In this document: piece after piece, positions 1 through 15,782 of the stretch
How the letters are laid out: every line of letters starts with the position of its first letter
Position numbering within the stretch: position 1 is the stretch's first letter
DNA from: Chromobacterium haemolyticum DSM 19808
GTDB lineage: Bacteria; Pseudomonadota; Gammaproteobacteria; Burkholderiales; Chromobacteriaceae
DNA: 64,000 nucleotides
Direction: 5' to 3'
Assembly: GCF_000711885.1 (NCBI RefSeq)
Contig: NZ_JONK01000024.1
Span: 1 to 64,000 of the forward strand
Made by a program: the position numbers and the translations under genes
The notes under the pieces: model-generated
Seen by the model: only the letters and a program-made list of their open reading frames with translations
The model's database searches: none
Told to the model about the DNA's origin: nothing

Positions 1-95
1 CCACCAGCGCCGCCTCGGCCTCGGTCTCCGCCGCCGCCGCCCCCGTCTCGACCACCGGATCCGGCAGACGCTTGCGGTCCACTTTGCCGTTGGCG
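1..95 (-). repeat. 95-bp perfect direct repeat, copy 1 (A10 motif and A-T linker)
   Basis: Positions 1-95 are identical base for base to 4489-4583, and the copy may continue left of the window. It encodes the NGKVDR (A10, catalytic Lys) end of the adenylation domain and the linker into the carrier domain. Identity stops at the TTGGCG side (base 95). Such a block inside one gene suggests recent recombination or gene conversion between modules. Confidence 0.95.
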
Positions 96-3000
96 CTCAG
101 CGGCAAGCTGTCCAGCGCCATGATCGACGCGGGCAGCATGTAGGGCGGCAAGCGCCGCGCCAGCGCGTCGCGAACCGCGGCAAGATCCAAACTCGCGCCC
201 GGCAGCAACAGCACATAGCCGGCGATGATTCGCCGCCCGTCTCGCTCGACCACCGAAGTCACGCCGCGCTCCACGCCCGGCGCCGCCGCTAGCGCGGCTT
301 CGATTTCGCCGATCTCGATCCGGAAGCCGCCGATCTTGACCTGGTCGTCCACTCGTCCCAGGAATTCGAGATTGCCGTCGGCAAGAACGCGCGCGCGGTC
401 GCCGGTCCGGTACATCCGCTCGCCCGGCACAAAGGGATTGTCGACAAAACGGTAAGCAGTGAGATCCGGCTGGCCGAGATAACCCAGCGCCACGCCCGCG
501 CCGGCGATCCACAGATCGCCCGGCACGCCCACCGGCACCGCTTGCAGCGAGGAGGACAACACATAAAGCCGCTGCCCCGGCAGATGGCGGCCGTAGGGCA
601 CGAAGGCGGCGTCGGACGCCAGTTCCCGCGTGTCGTACCAGCACGACCAGATGGCCGCCTCGGTGGCGCCGCCCAGCGCCAGCACCTCAGGATCGGACGT
701 CGCGGCCGCTCGGATCTGCGCGGGCAGCCCCACCGGCACGCGGTCGCCGCTCAACATCGCCAGCTTCAAGGAAGGCGGCAGCGCGCGCCCGCTTTGCCGG
801 CACTCAAGCAGCAACAGCTCCATCACCGCCGGCACGGATTCCCATACCGTCGCCCCCTCGCGCGTCATCAGTTCCAGCCACACGGCTGGCGCGATCGTCG
901 ACGATTCCGGCGCGAGCAAGACGGCGGCGCCCGCCGCGAACGCGCCGAAGAAATCGAATACCGACAGGTCGAAACCCGCCGCCGACACGCACATCAAGCG
1001 GTCGGACGCGCCTATCTCATAGCGGCGCAGGAAGACCTCTATCGTCAGCGAGGCCGCGCGATGGGTGATCATCACGCCCTTGGGTTTGCCGGTGGACCCG
1101 GAGGTGAACATCACATAGGCCAGATCATCGGGCGCCGCGTCCGGCAGCGCGGCATCGCCCGGCGGCGTTTCGTCGATCAGGATCGCCCGCGCGGCGACGC
1201 CGTGCAACATCGGCAGATGCTCGCGCGTCGTCAGCACATAGCCGACCGTGGCCAGCAGATCGCGCAATCGTCCCGGCGGCATCGCCGGATCGGCCGGCAC
1301 ATAAGCGCAGCCGGCGCGCATCACGCCCGAGTACGCGGCGACCGCGCGCGCGCTCCTAGGCAGCAGCACGGCGACCGGTTCGCGCTTCGCGCCCGCCGCC
1401 GCCACGGCCCTCGCCGTGCGCAGCGTCTCGTCGGCCAGCTCCCGGTAATTCATCGCTTCGTCCACGCCGATGATCGCCGGCGCCAGCGGCGTCAGCTCGG
1501 CGTGCCGCTCTATGCCCGCGTGCAGCAGATAACCTTCGCCTACCGGCGGCGTCGCGTTCCAGTCGTGAATCAGTCGGCGCGCCTCGTCGTCGTCCACCAG
1601 GGTCAGATCGCCAAGCCGGGCATCCGGCTGTGCGGCGAGCTGGGAGAGCAGGTGCATGAAGCTCGCGCCCAAGCGGCCTATGCTCTCCTCGTCGTAACGC
1701 GAGGCGTCGAAATCGACGTAGAGCACGGTCTCCTCGCCCGGAATCAACTGGCCGACCAGCGGATAGTTGGTGCGCGTTTCGGCGGCTGCGAACTCGCTGA
1801 CATCGAAACCGGCATCGCCCCGGGCCAGCGTCCGATCCACCGGATAGTTTTCCACCACGAACAAGCTGCTCAGGAGCTCGCCGCCCTCGTAGCCCGCCCA
1901 GCGCTGGATGTCTGTGAGCGAGGCCGCCCCCAGCCTGGCCCGCTCACTCTGCTGTTCATGCAACTGCCGCAGCCATTGCGATACGCTCGCGTCGTCGTCC
2001 ATGCCCACGCGCACCGGCACCGTGTTGATGAAAAGGCCGACCATCCGCTCGACGCCCGGCAAGGTCGCTGGCCGGCCGGACAAGGTGGTGCCGAACACCA
2101 CGTCGCGCCCGCCGCCGGCATAACCCAGCGTCAACGCCCAAGCGCCGGTCAGCAGGCTGGCGCGGGTTACGCCGGCCCGCCGCGCGGCGCGGTCTACCTG
2201 CTCGCGCAGCGCCGCGTCGAAGACGAAGGCGCGCCGGCCCTGGCCCTGCGCTTGAGGTCCGCGCGCCGGAGACGCGAAACCAATGGGCGTGGGCTCCTCT
2301 ATGCCCTCCAGCACTTGCTTCCAGTACTCCGCCTGTTCGCGCGCGTCCCGCGCGGCCAGCCAGTTCACGAAGGGCAGAAAACGGCTGCCCGGCAGCGGAG
2401 CCGCCTCGCCCGCGCCGAGCTCGGCGTAACGGCCAAGCACCTGCTTCAGAATCAGCGGCACCGACCAGCCGTCCACCACCGCGTGGTGGTAGCTCCACAA
2501 GAAGCGCCAAGCGTCGCCGGACTCGCGCACCAGGGTGCCGCGCAGCAAGGGTCCGCGTTCGAGATCGAAGCCGCGTTCGCGGTCAAGCTCGCGCAAGGCC
2601 GCGAAGCGGCTGGCGCAGGCGTCGGCGGACACGTCTCCCCAATCCAGCGTGTCCCAGTCCGGGTCCAGACGAGGGTGAACGATTTGGAGCGCGCTCTTCA
2701 GCCCCCGCCAGCGGAAGGTGGTGCGCAGCGCGGCGTGCGCAGCCGCAACATCGAACCAGGCTTGGCGGAAGCGCTCCGCATCGAAAGCCCCGCTCATTTT
2801 CCAGTGCAGTTGTTCCACGTAGAGCGGCGCGCCGTCGTCGGCAATGGAATGGAACAAAATGCCCTGCTGCAGCGGCGTAAGACCGTACAGGGCCTCCAGC
2901 CGCGGATGCTCGCGCTCGATCGCGTCGATCTCGCTCTGGTCAAGATGGGCGAGCGGCAGGTCCGACGGCGTCAGCCCTCCAGACTCCGGCGACTGGCAAT

Positions 3001-6000
3001 GCGCCAGCACCGCGTCCAGTTCCGCGCGGAAGCCCTCGGCCAGCGCCTTGATCGCGTCTTCCCGCTGTCGCGCCGCGCTATACAGCCAGTCCACCCGCAG
3101 GCGCCCTTCGTGCACCTGCGCCACCACGTCCAGCCCGTAGCGCCGCGTCATCCCCGCCCCGCGCGTCCCGCCCGGCGGCTCGCCCAACCACGTGGAGCGC
3201 GGCTCGCCGCCCTCCTCCAGCCGCCATTGGCCCAGGTAGTTGAAACACACCGTGCGCGCGTGACCGCCCAGCTCCGACCCGCGGCCGCCGTAACGCAGCG
3301 CGTGGTAAGCCAGGCCGCCGTCCGGCACGCTCCGCATCCGCTCCTTCACCCGTTTCAGGTCTCCTGACAGCTCCCCGCTCAGCGGCAGCCGCAGCGGATA
3401 CAGGCTGGTGAACCAGCCCACGGTGCGCGACACATCCACGCCCGCCAGCCCGTCGCGGCCATGCCCTTCCAGGTCCAGCACGCATTCCTCCGCGCCCGTC
3501 CACTGGCGCAAGGCCCGCGCCAGCGCGGTCACCAGCAATTCTTCCGGACGCATCCGGTAAGCCTCGCCCGCTTGCCGCAGCCAGCGTTCCGTCGTCTCCG
3601 GCTCCCACTGCAGCGAGACCCGCGACTCGGCCGCCACCGTATCCTCGGCCGCGTTGAAACCCGGCAGCGGCATGCCCGGCGCGTTCATCTCCCGCCAGTA
3701 ACTCAGTGTTGAGTCCGGCAAGGTTTCCGCCCATTCCCACAGCCGCTGCGACCACGCCTGATACGACACCGTCTTGGCCGGCCATGCCGCCGCCTCGCCC
3801 CGGCTCAGCGCCGCGTAGGCCCGCCACAGGTCTTCCAGCAGAATCCGCCACGACACCCCGTCCACCGAGGCGTGATGCGCCAGCCACAGCAAGCGCCAGC
3901 CCTCGTCCAGCCGGTACAGCCGCGCCGCCCACAGGCTCGCGCCGCCCAAACGCAGGCTGGATTGCAACGCGGCGGCGTCCCGCTCCAGCGCGGCCTCCGC
4001 ATCGGCCAGGCCGCGCAAGTCCACGGCCTTCACTTCCACCGGTTCGCCCGCGCCGCTTTCCTGAATCCAGCGCTCTCCATCCCGCCGCCAGCCTATCCGC
4101 AGCGCGTCGTGCCGCTGCGCCACCGCCTGCAGCGCGCCGATCAGCGACTCCGCGTCGACGGCCCCGTCCAGGCCCAGATAGGCCCCCTGGTTGAACTGTT
4201 CCCAGTCCGTGCCCGGCCAGTCCAGATACCAGGCCTGAATCGGGCCGGGCCTCACTTCGCCGACCACCTCGCCCTGCTCCGCCTGCACGCCGGCTTCTTC
4301 CGCCGCGCAGCCTTCCGCCGCCAGTTCCGCAATCGTCGGATAGCGGAATACTTGCTGCGGGCTGAGGCGCAAGCCCCGTTCCGCCGCCCGCGACGCCATC
4401 TGAATGCTCAGGATGGAGTCTCCGCCCAGCGCGAAGAAGTTATCCCTCACCCCCACGCGTTCCAGCCCCAGTAGGCCTTGCCAGATTTCCACCAGCGCCG
4501 CCTCGGCCTCGGTCTCCGCCGCCGCCGCCCCCGTCTCGACCACCGGATCCGGCAGACGCTTGCGGTCCACTTTGCCGTTGGCGGACTGCGGCAAGGCGTC
4601 CAGCCAGACCCAGACGCGCGGCACCATATAACCCGGCAGCCGCGCCTCCAGCCACGCCTGCACCGCGGCGGAATCCGCGGCCTCGCCCGAATCCGGCCGC
4701 GCCACCAGATAGCCGACCAATTGCTTCTCGTCCGCGGCGCTGCGCCGCAGCGCGACAGCGCAACCGCTCAGCCCCGGGTAGTGGCCCAGCGTCGCCTCGA
4801 TCTCGCCCAGTTCTATCCGATAGCCGCGCAGCTTGATCTGCTCGTCGATCCGGCCCAGGAACTCCAATACCCCGTCGCGCCGCCAGCGCACGCGGTCGCC
4901 AGTGCGATACCAGCGTCCGCCGTCCGGCGGCGGCGCGGCGACGAAACGCTCCGCCGTCAAATCGGCGCGCCCCAGATAGCCTAGCGCGAGTCCGTCGCCG
5001 CCCGCCCACAGCTCGCCGGGCACGCCGACGGGCACCAGGCGGCCTCCCGCGTCGACCACCCGCACCTCGGTGTTGCCGATAGGCCGCCCAATCGGAATCG
5101 AGCCGCGCCGCGCGTCGCCGGCCGTCACCCGATGGCTGCAAGTAAAGGTGGTGTTTTCCGTCGGGCCGTAGCCGTTGATCAGCGCAACGCCGGGGCAGGC
5201 CTCGAGAAAAGCCCGGCAGCTCGCCACCGGCAGCGCGTCGCCGCCGGTCAGCAGTTCGCGCAGGCCGCCAAGCGCGGCCGGCTCCTCTTCCACCGCCATG
5301 CGGAACAGGTCGGCGGTCAACCACATCGTGGTGACGCCGTCACGCGACGCCGCGTCCAGAAACGGCATGCCCGGCTCCGCGACCACCAACCGCCCGCCGT
5401 TCAACCAACATCCCCAGATTTCGAACGTTGAGGCGTCGAAACCCAGCGGAGACTGCTGCAACATCACCGTAGACGCGTCCAGCCGCGCATAGCCGCCGCC
5501 GGTCGCTAGCCTCGCCACCGCGCGGTGCGGCACCGCCACGCCCTTGGGCTGACCGGTGGACCCCGAGGTGAACATCACATAGGCCAGGCTCTCCGCCTCC
5601 GCGGGCCGCGCTTCAGACTGGAGCGGCCGCGCGACGCCGGCTTCGCAATCGGCCAGGCTCAACACCGGCCCGGCATAATCGCCGAGCCATCCGGCGTCCA
5701 AGCCGTCGGCAATGATCATCAGCGCCGGCGCGGCATCCGCCGTCATCGCGCGCAAGCGCGCGGCCGGATAAGTCGGATCAAGCGGCAAATAGGCGGCGCC
5801 CGCCTTCAGCACGGCGAGGAAGGCGGCGAGCAGCCGCGGCGAGCGCTCGCCCGCAACGCCCACCACCGCGCCCGCTTCGACGCCGGCCGCACGCAGCGCG
5901 CCGGCCGCGCGGTCCGACCACTGATCAAGCTCCGCGTAAGTCCAGCGCACGCCGCCCTGCTCCAGCGCGACGCGTCCGGGATGGTCCGCCGCGCGCTCGC

Positions 6001-7572
6001 GAAACAGCCGGTCTATCGCGGCGTCGGCGCGATACGGCAGCTCATGCCGCCCCCATCCTCGCAGACGCGCCTCTTCCTCGGCGGATAATATGGGCAAGGC
6101 GCGCGCGTCCGCGTCGGGCGAGGCGAGCGCCGCGCGCAGCAGCGCCAGGTAGTGCTCGCCCAACTGGCGGATGGTGGCCGCTTCGTACAGATCGGTGTTG
6201 TACTGCCACACCGCGAAAGTGCCTCGCTCGTCGCCTTCGATCGACAGATAGAGATCGAAGCGCGCGAACGGGCTGTCCAGATCGAAGGGCACGGCCGCGC
6301 CGCTCGCGGTGCGCACCGCCGGCAGACGGACGTTCTGGAAAGCGAACACCGTCTGCGCGAACTGTTCGTGCCGGGGGCCGCCGCGCGCGCGCAGCCGCTC
6401 CACGATGGCGTCCAGCGGCACGCCCTGACGGGCGAACGCCCGCGCGCTGGCGTCGCGAGCCCGGTCCACCAGCGCGCCGAAGCTATCGCCCTCGCCCACC
6501 TCGGTGGCCAGCGCCACCAGGTTGACGAAATAGCCGGCGATCTCCTCCGCCGCCTGGAAAGGCCGGTTGGCCGCCGGCGTCAGCGTCAGCGCGCGCGCTT
6601 CGCCGGTATAACGATGTTGCAGCAGCGCGAAGGCGCTGAACAAAGTGGTGAACAGGGTGGTGTTGCGGCTGCGGGAGAACGCGGCGGCCGCGTCCATGCA
6701 ATCGGCCGGAATCTCGAAGCGCTCGGTGCCGCCGCGCCCGCTCATCGCCGGCGGACGCGGGCGGTCGCCGCGTATCGCCGGCACCTCGTCCACTTCCGCC
6801 AAGTCGTCCACCCAAGCGTCCAGTTGCGCCGCGTAGTCCGGCGACGCCATCCAGCGGCGCTGCCAGGCGGAATAATCTCGATAGCTGAGGCCGGACGCCG
6901 GGGCCTCGGCCGCGTCCGGCGACGCGAGATAGGCGCTGAAATCGCGAATCAGCACGCTCATCGACCAGCGGTCGAAGATGGCGTGATGGATGGTCAGCAC
7001 CAGCACGGCGGCGCGCTCGGGCGTCGAGAACAAATCGACGCGCCACATCGGCGCGCCGGCGGCAAACGGCAGCCGGGCCAAGTCGGCGGCGCGCGCGCGC
7101 AAGGCGTCGTCGCCGTCCACCGTCCACGCTTGCAGCGTGACGATCGGCTCGGGCAAAACCGTCTGTCGCACCGGCTCGCCATCGCTGAAAACGGTGCGCA
7201 GGATGTCGTGCCGGCGCGCGAGCGCGGCGAAGGCGCGGGCCACGGCTTCCGCGTCCACCGCGTCCGCGAGTTCGATCGCCGCCTGTTCGTTGTACATTGC
7301 CGGATCGCCCAACCTTGTCGCCGCGACCAAACGAGCCTGCCCCGGCGACAAGGCCGCCGCGTCGCCGGCCTCGCCCGGCTGCGCCGGCGCCAGCGGCGCG
7401 GCGCGCGCGCCCTCGTCGTCGAGCACGCGCAACAGTTCCTCCTTGGCCTCGCGCAGCCGCGCGACCAGCGCGGCGTCTAGCGCGCCCTGCGGCGCTTGTA
7501 CCTGAAGCTGATCGCCGCGACGGCGCAGCGTGACGCCCGCGTCGGCAAGATCGGTCATGAGCCGTGCCATGG

Positions 7573-7576
<4 letters not shown>
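1..7576 (-). CDS. depD: NRPS, docking-C-A(Val)-T-E-C-A(Cys-like), 3' end beyond window (DepD-like)
   Basis: Two-module non-ribosomal peptide synthetase, about 2525 codons in the window and open at position 1. The N-terminus looks like a TubC-type docking helix domain, suited to take the chain from the upstream PKS. Order of domains: C (HHAIFDRW, about residue 197), A1 (TSGSTGQPKG, about 672), T (GGDS, about 1052), E (HHASVDGVSW about 1234, and LEGHGRD with SRTVGWFTS), C (HHAVVDGW about 1695), A2 (TSGSTGKPKG about 2157). A1 residues 235-331 read D-A-F-W-L-G-G-T-F, a valine code; with E this gives D-Val. A2 reads D-L-F-E-M-S-L-I-W, close to the Cys code. The start ATG at 7576 overlaps the stop of the PKS gene (ATGA). 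Family and order match DepD of FK228 synthesis; the name rests on architecture, not on an alignment. Confidence 0.85.
4489..4583 (-). repeat. 95-bp perfect direct repeat, copy 2 (A10 motif and A-T linker)
   Basis: Second copy of the block at 1-95, lying between the A1 and T1 domains of the same NRPS gene. Neighbouring A-domain sequence (valine-type versus Cys-like) differs between the two modules, so the identity is local. Confidence 0.95.
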
Positions 7577-11120
<3,544 letters not shown>

Positions 11121-11124
<4 letters not shown>

Positions 11125-14100
11125 CGCGCGCCCTTTCTATTCAGTTCGTTCAATTTCGCGGACAGCATTTCCACGATCTCCTCCTGCGACATCGGGGCGG
11201 CGTCCGTCGGCGCGTCGATCTCGGCCGCGGGCGCGGCGGCTGTCGCCTCCGCGTCGGCCATGCCGAATACCGTCTGCGTCAGATGGTCCGCCAGCGCGGC
11301 TATGGTCGGGTTCGAGAAAATCACCGTGGTCGGGATGGCCCGGCCGAAGCGCTTTTCCAGCAGTACGCGCAGATCGGTGATCAGCAAGGAATCCAGGTCG
11401 TAGTCGAACAAGGAGCGCTCGGGGTCCAGCGAGGCCAGCGGCGTGCCCGTCACCAAGGCCGCGTCCTCCGCCAGCAGCTGGAACAAGCGATGTCGCCGTT
11501 CGTCCGCGGGCAGCGCCAGCAGTTCGCTGACCGAGGACGTGGATCCCGCGCCCGGCTGCGCGGTGGCAATGCCGGCGAAGCGGCTGGCCGGCACATGCGG
11601 CGGCCATTGTTCGATCAAGCGCCCCCAATCGATGGGCAGCAGCACGAGATGGGCTGGTAGATCCGCCCCCAGCGCGATCTCGAAGGTGGCGCGGCCGCAT
11701 TCGGCCTCGATCTGGCCGATGCCCAGCTGCGCGAGACGCCGCTTGGCGTTGGCGCTCGAACGGGCCAGCATGCCGACGTCCTGCCACGGTCCCCAGGCGA
11801 TGGACAGCGCGGGCAGCCCCTGCTCGCGGCGGCGCGCCGCCAGCGCGTCGAGGTAGGCGTTCGCCATCGCATAGGTGGATTGCCCAGGCGCGCCGAAGGC
11901 GGCCGCCGCCGAGGAGAACAGCACGAAGTGTTCCAGCGGGTAAGCCAGGGTGCGCTCATGCAGCAGCCAGGCACCGCGAGCCTTGCCGGCCAGAGTGGCG
12001 GCCAGCGACGCCGGCGTGACGTCGCCGACCAGGCAGTCCTCCACCACGCCCGCCAGATGGCAGATGCCGCGCAACGGCGGCATGGTCGCGTCGATCTCGG
12101 CCAGCAACGCGTCGACATCCGCCTCCACCGCCACATCCGCCTGCCACACCTTCACTTCGACGCCGTCGCGGCGCAGAGCGGACAGCGTCGATTCGGCCGC
12201 GGCATCGGCCGGCCGGCGGCCGGTCAGCACCAAGGCGCGCGCGCCCAGCGCAGCCAGCCAGCTTGCAACGCGCAAGCCGAGTTCGCCCAACCCGCCCGTA
12301 ATCAACCAAGTGGCGTCGGCCGAGAGCGCGAGATCGGCCCGAAGCGGCAGCGCGCGTTCATCGAAGCGCGGCGCGGTGACGGCGTCGCCCCGCACGGCGA
12401 CTTCGGTCTCGCGGTCAAAGCAGTCTAGGCCGCGGCGGATCGCCCGCGCGTCGCCCGCATGCAGCGCCAGCGTCTGAAGATGCGGCGTTTCCATCGCCAC
12501 CGCCCGCGACAGCGCCTGCAGCGGCGCCGAGGCCGGCGCGTCCGGCGCCAGCACCACGGCGATGCGGCAAGGCCGCTCGCGTCGCGCGGCCGTGGCGAAC
12601 AGTTCCAGCGCACCCGCGTAAACCGCCGGCGCCGGCGCGTCGCCGCACGCCTCCAGCCCGCGGCAATCGACAATCAGGCCCGCCTTGTCGAAGGGAATAT
12701 CATTCACCGCCGCCACCACGACGGCCTCCTTGCCTTCGTCGCGCAGCATCGCCGCCAACCCGGCCGCCGTCTGTCCCGCGCCGCTCAGGATGGCGATGGA
12801 CGCCGGCAACTCGGCGGCCTCGCCGCCCGCCGCGTCGCGCCATTCCACCGCATAGCCCTCGCGCAGCGGCTCGACGCGCAGCAATTCATTGCGAGTGACC
12901 TCGCGCGACTCCAGGCCGGTCATTTCGAGCAGCACCTTGCCTGCATCGAACAGACTGGCCTGCCCCCGCTCGGCCGACGCGTGACAGCGCATCCCGGCGC
13001 CGGTCCGCCCTTGCAGCGCCAACCGCGCGATGCGCGTCGGCACAAAAGCCTTGCTGCCCTCGGGCCGCGCGGCCGCCGCCACCAGTTGCAACACCGAATC
13101 CAGAATCCCGGGATGCAATAACCAGCCCGCGTCGTCGGCGTCGGCCCGCATATCGCAAGACACGTCGCCGTCCCCGACGACGATGTCCGACAAGCGCCGG
13201 AAGGTCGGCCCCATCACCACGCTGCGCGCGCGCAGCCAGCTATCCATCAGCTCGGTGGAGATCGCTTCTCCGCGCACCGGCTCCGACGGCGCCACGCCTG
13301 GCGCCTCGCCGGCGTCCACCCTGGCCGTGGCGTGGACGTCGGCGGACTCCAGCGTCAGCACCGTGGCTTCGAAGCCATCGCCGTCGCGCACCAGTTGCAG
13401 CTGGACTTTACGCGCCGCGTCCGGCGGAATCACCAAGGCCGCAGGGAAGCGCAAATCGCTCAACACGCAGGCGTCCGACCCCGTCAGCTCGCGCGCGCCG
13501 TCTGCGATCATCACCGCCAGCGCCGCGCCGGACACCACCACTTTGTCGTAGATCACATGGTCCTGCAGGAAGGGCAAGGCGGCCACGCTCCACTCCGCGT
13601 CGAAGAAGGTCGCGTCCAAGGCGGGCGCGTCCGTGCGTCGTCCGAGGAAGGGCGTCGCGCCCGCCGCCAGGAAACGCGGCGCGCGATCTATCCAGTGACG
13701 CTGGCGCTGGAAGGGATAAGTCGGCAACGCCACCCGGTTGCCGTCGCGGTAGTGCTGCGCGAGATCCAGCGCCACGCCCGCGGTCCACAGCCGCGCCAGC
13801 GCATCCGGAGAGGCCGGATTCAGCGACGCCATGCCGGCGCCCGTGCCCAACACCGTATCGCCGAAGTCCAGCACCCGCTCCGCGCCGGCAGCCTCCAGCG
13901 CCTCGGCGGCGGCAGCGGCGCTAAGCGCCATCTCCGCGCGCGCCAGCTCTTCCCGTACCGCCTCCTCGCTGTCCAGCGGCAGGCCCGAAGCCGCGCTCAC
14001 CCACAGCAAGGACGGCGCGACGGCGCGGTCCGCGCGGCGCTGCCGCGCATCGTCAAGGCTCAGCGCGCCCGCCGCGAAAGCCGCGGCGAACACACCGTCG

Positions 14101-15782
14101 CCCGTCGCGCACACACTGGCCGGAACGACGCCACTCGCTTGCCACAGCTGCACGCGGGCAAGCACCGCGTCCAGATCGCCCGCGCCGCCGAAAGCGAAGC
14201 TGACTTCCGGCGCGCGCGCCGGCGTTTCCCCCGCGATCACGCCCGCATCCGCCTCGCCGGCGGCGAAGGCGCGCAGCGCGCGTATCAGCGCCTGCCGGGA
14301 TTCGGCGCGAAACGCCGCACGCTTCTCCCAATGACGCCGCCCCAGGGCCGCCGTCAGGCAAACGTCCTCTATCCTCAGTTCGGGATGGCCGTCGAGAAAG
14401 TCCGCGTAATCCGCGCACAGCGCCGGCAAGGCCTCGCCGCGCGCCGACAACAGCAAGAGCGGCGCGACATCCGCCGTGCGCGGCGCGCGCGGCGGCGCCG
14501 CTTCGATGATCACGTGGGCGTTGGTGCCGCCGATGCCGAAGGAACTGACGCCCGCGCGCCGCAGCGGCGCATCCCAAGGCGCCGTTTCCGTCGGCAGATA
14601 GAAGCCGGCGTCGCCGCGCAACGCGTCTATCGCGCGTTCCGCGCCGACAGCGGCCGGAATCCGCCCATGCTCCACCGCCAGCGCGGCCTTGATCAGCCCG
14701 CAAGCGCCCGCCGCCGCGTTCAAATGCCCGACGTTCGCCTTCAGCGTGCCCAGCGCGCAGCGTGCGCCGGAGCGCTCGCCCAAAGCCGCGCCCAGCGCCG
14801 CCAGTTCGACCTCGTCGCCGATCGCCGTGCCCGTGCCGTGCGTCTCGACATAGCCGATCGACGCTCCGTCCACCTCGCTGAGCGCCAGCGCCTGGCGGAT
14901 CACCTCCAGCTGCCCGCGCCCGCCGGGCGCGGTGAAGCCCACCTTGGCCGCGCCGTCGTTGTTGACCGCCCCGCCGCGAATCACCGCCATGATGGGATCG
15001 CCGTCGGCCAGCGCGTCCTCCAGGCGGCGCAACACCACCACGCCGGCGCCGTTGCCGAAGACCGTGCCGCTGCTGTCTGTGGTGAACGGACGGCAAGCGC
15101 CGTCCGCGGACAAAATGCTGCCCTCCTCGTACACATATCCCTGCCGCTGCGGCAAAGCGACGCTCACCCCGCCCGCCACCGCGAAATCGCACTGGAAGCT
15201 CAACAGCCCCTGCATCGCCTGGACCACGGCGACCAGCGAAGTCGAACACGCGGTCTGCAGCGTGATGGCCGGGCCGCCGAAGTCGAGCCGGTACGCAACC
15301 TGAGTGGCCAGATAGTCCTTGTCCACGCCCACCCATTGCTGCAGATAGCGGTTGGGCGACGCGCGGTCCAGCCGGTCGCGCACATGGTCAACGAGATAAT
15401 CCACGCTGGCCGAGCCGGCCCAGACACCGACGCGCGCGCCGCGCGCCGCGCCGTGCCCTGCGCGTTCCAGCGCCTCATGCACGCATTCAAGGAAGATGCG
15501 CTGCTGCGGATCCATGGCCGCCGCCTGGGACGGCGGAATGCCGAAATAGGCGGCGTCGAACTGGTCGACGCCGTCCAGCGGACCGCCGGCGCCAACGAAG
15601 CCGGGCTGCCCCAGCACCGTCTCCGGCACGCCTTCGCGGCGCGCCGCGTCCGCGCCGAAGCGCTCGATCGCCACTTGGCCGTCGGCAATCATCGACCAGA
15701 ACTGTTCCAGGGTGCTGACGCCGGGCAAGCGGCAACTGGCGCCGATGATCGCTACGGCGTCCACGGGTGTTGAGTGAGTCAT
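11121..15782 (-). CDS. depB: AT-less modular PKS, KS-DH-KR-ACP (DepB-like)
   Basis: Type I PKS module of 1553 aa. KS at about 8-430 has Cys179 (TACSTSL), ETHGTGT and KANVGH. The AT region (about 440-700) is a remnant without GHSxG, ending in LPTYPFQRQRHW. DH follows: His742 (QDHVIYDK) and Asp895 (HPGILDSVLQ) are present, although the usual Gly/Pro after the His are Asp/Ser. KR has GGLGELG (about 1162) and STYAMANAYLD (about 1302). ACP Ser1465 (DYDLDSL). KR plus DH would give an alpha,beta double bond, matching the C4=C5 alkene of FK228 made at this step. The start ATG overlaps the upstream stop as TAATG, with AAGGAGG six bases before it. The catalytic competence of the DH is inferred from two residues only. 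Confidence 0.85.

Noticed and set aside
542-3367. Long plus-strand open frame (941 codons) opposite the NRPS gene
   Set aside because: Arg/Gln/His-rich composition with no domain; it is the antisense shadow of a high-GC coding frame. The same holds for long frames at 8407-11403, 13332-15773 and 18806-21034.
4440-5324. Minus-strand frame overlapping the NRPS in another phase
   Set aside because: Gly/Arg-rich translation, no motif, whereas the NRPS frame runs through with intact A-domain motifs.
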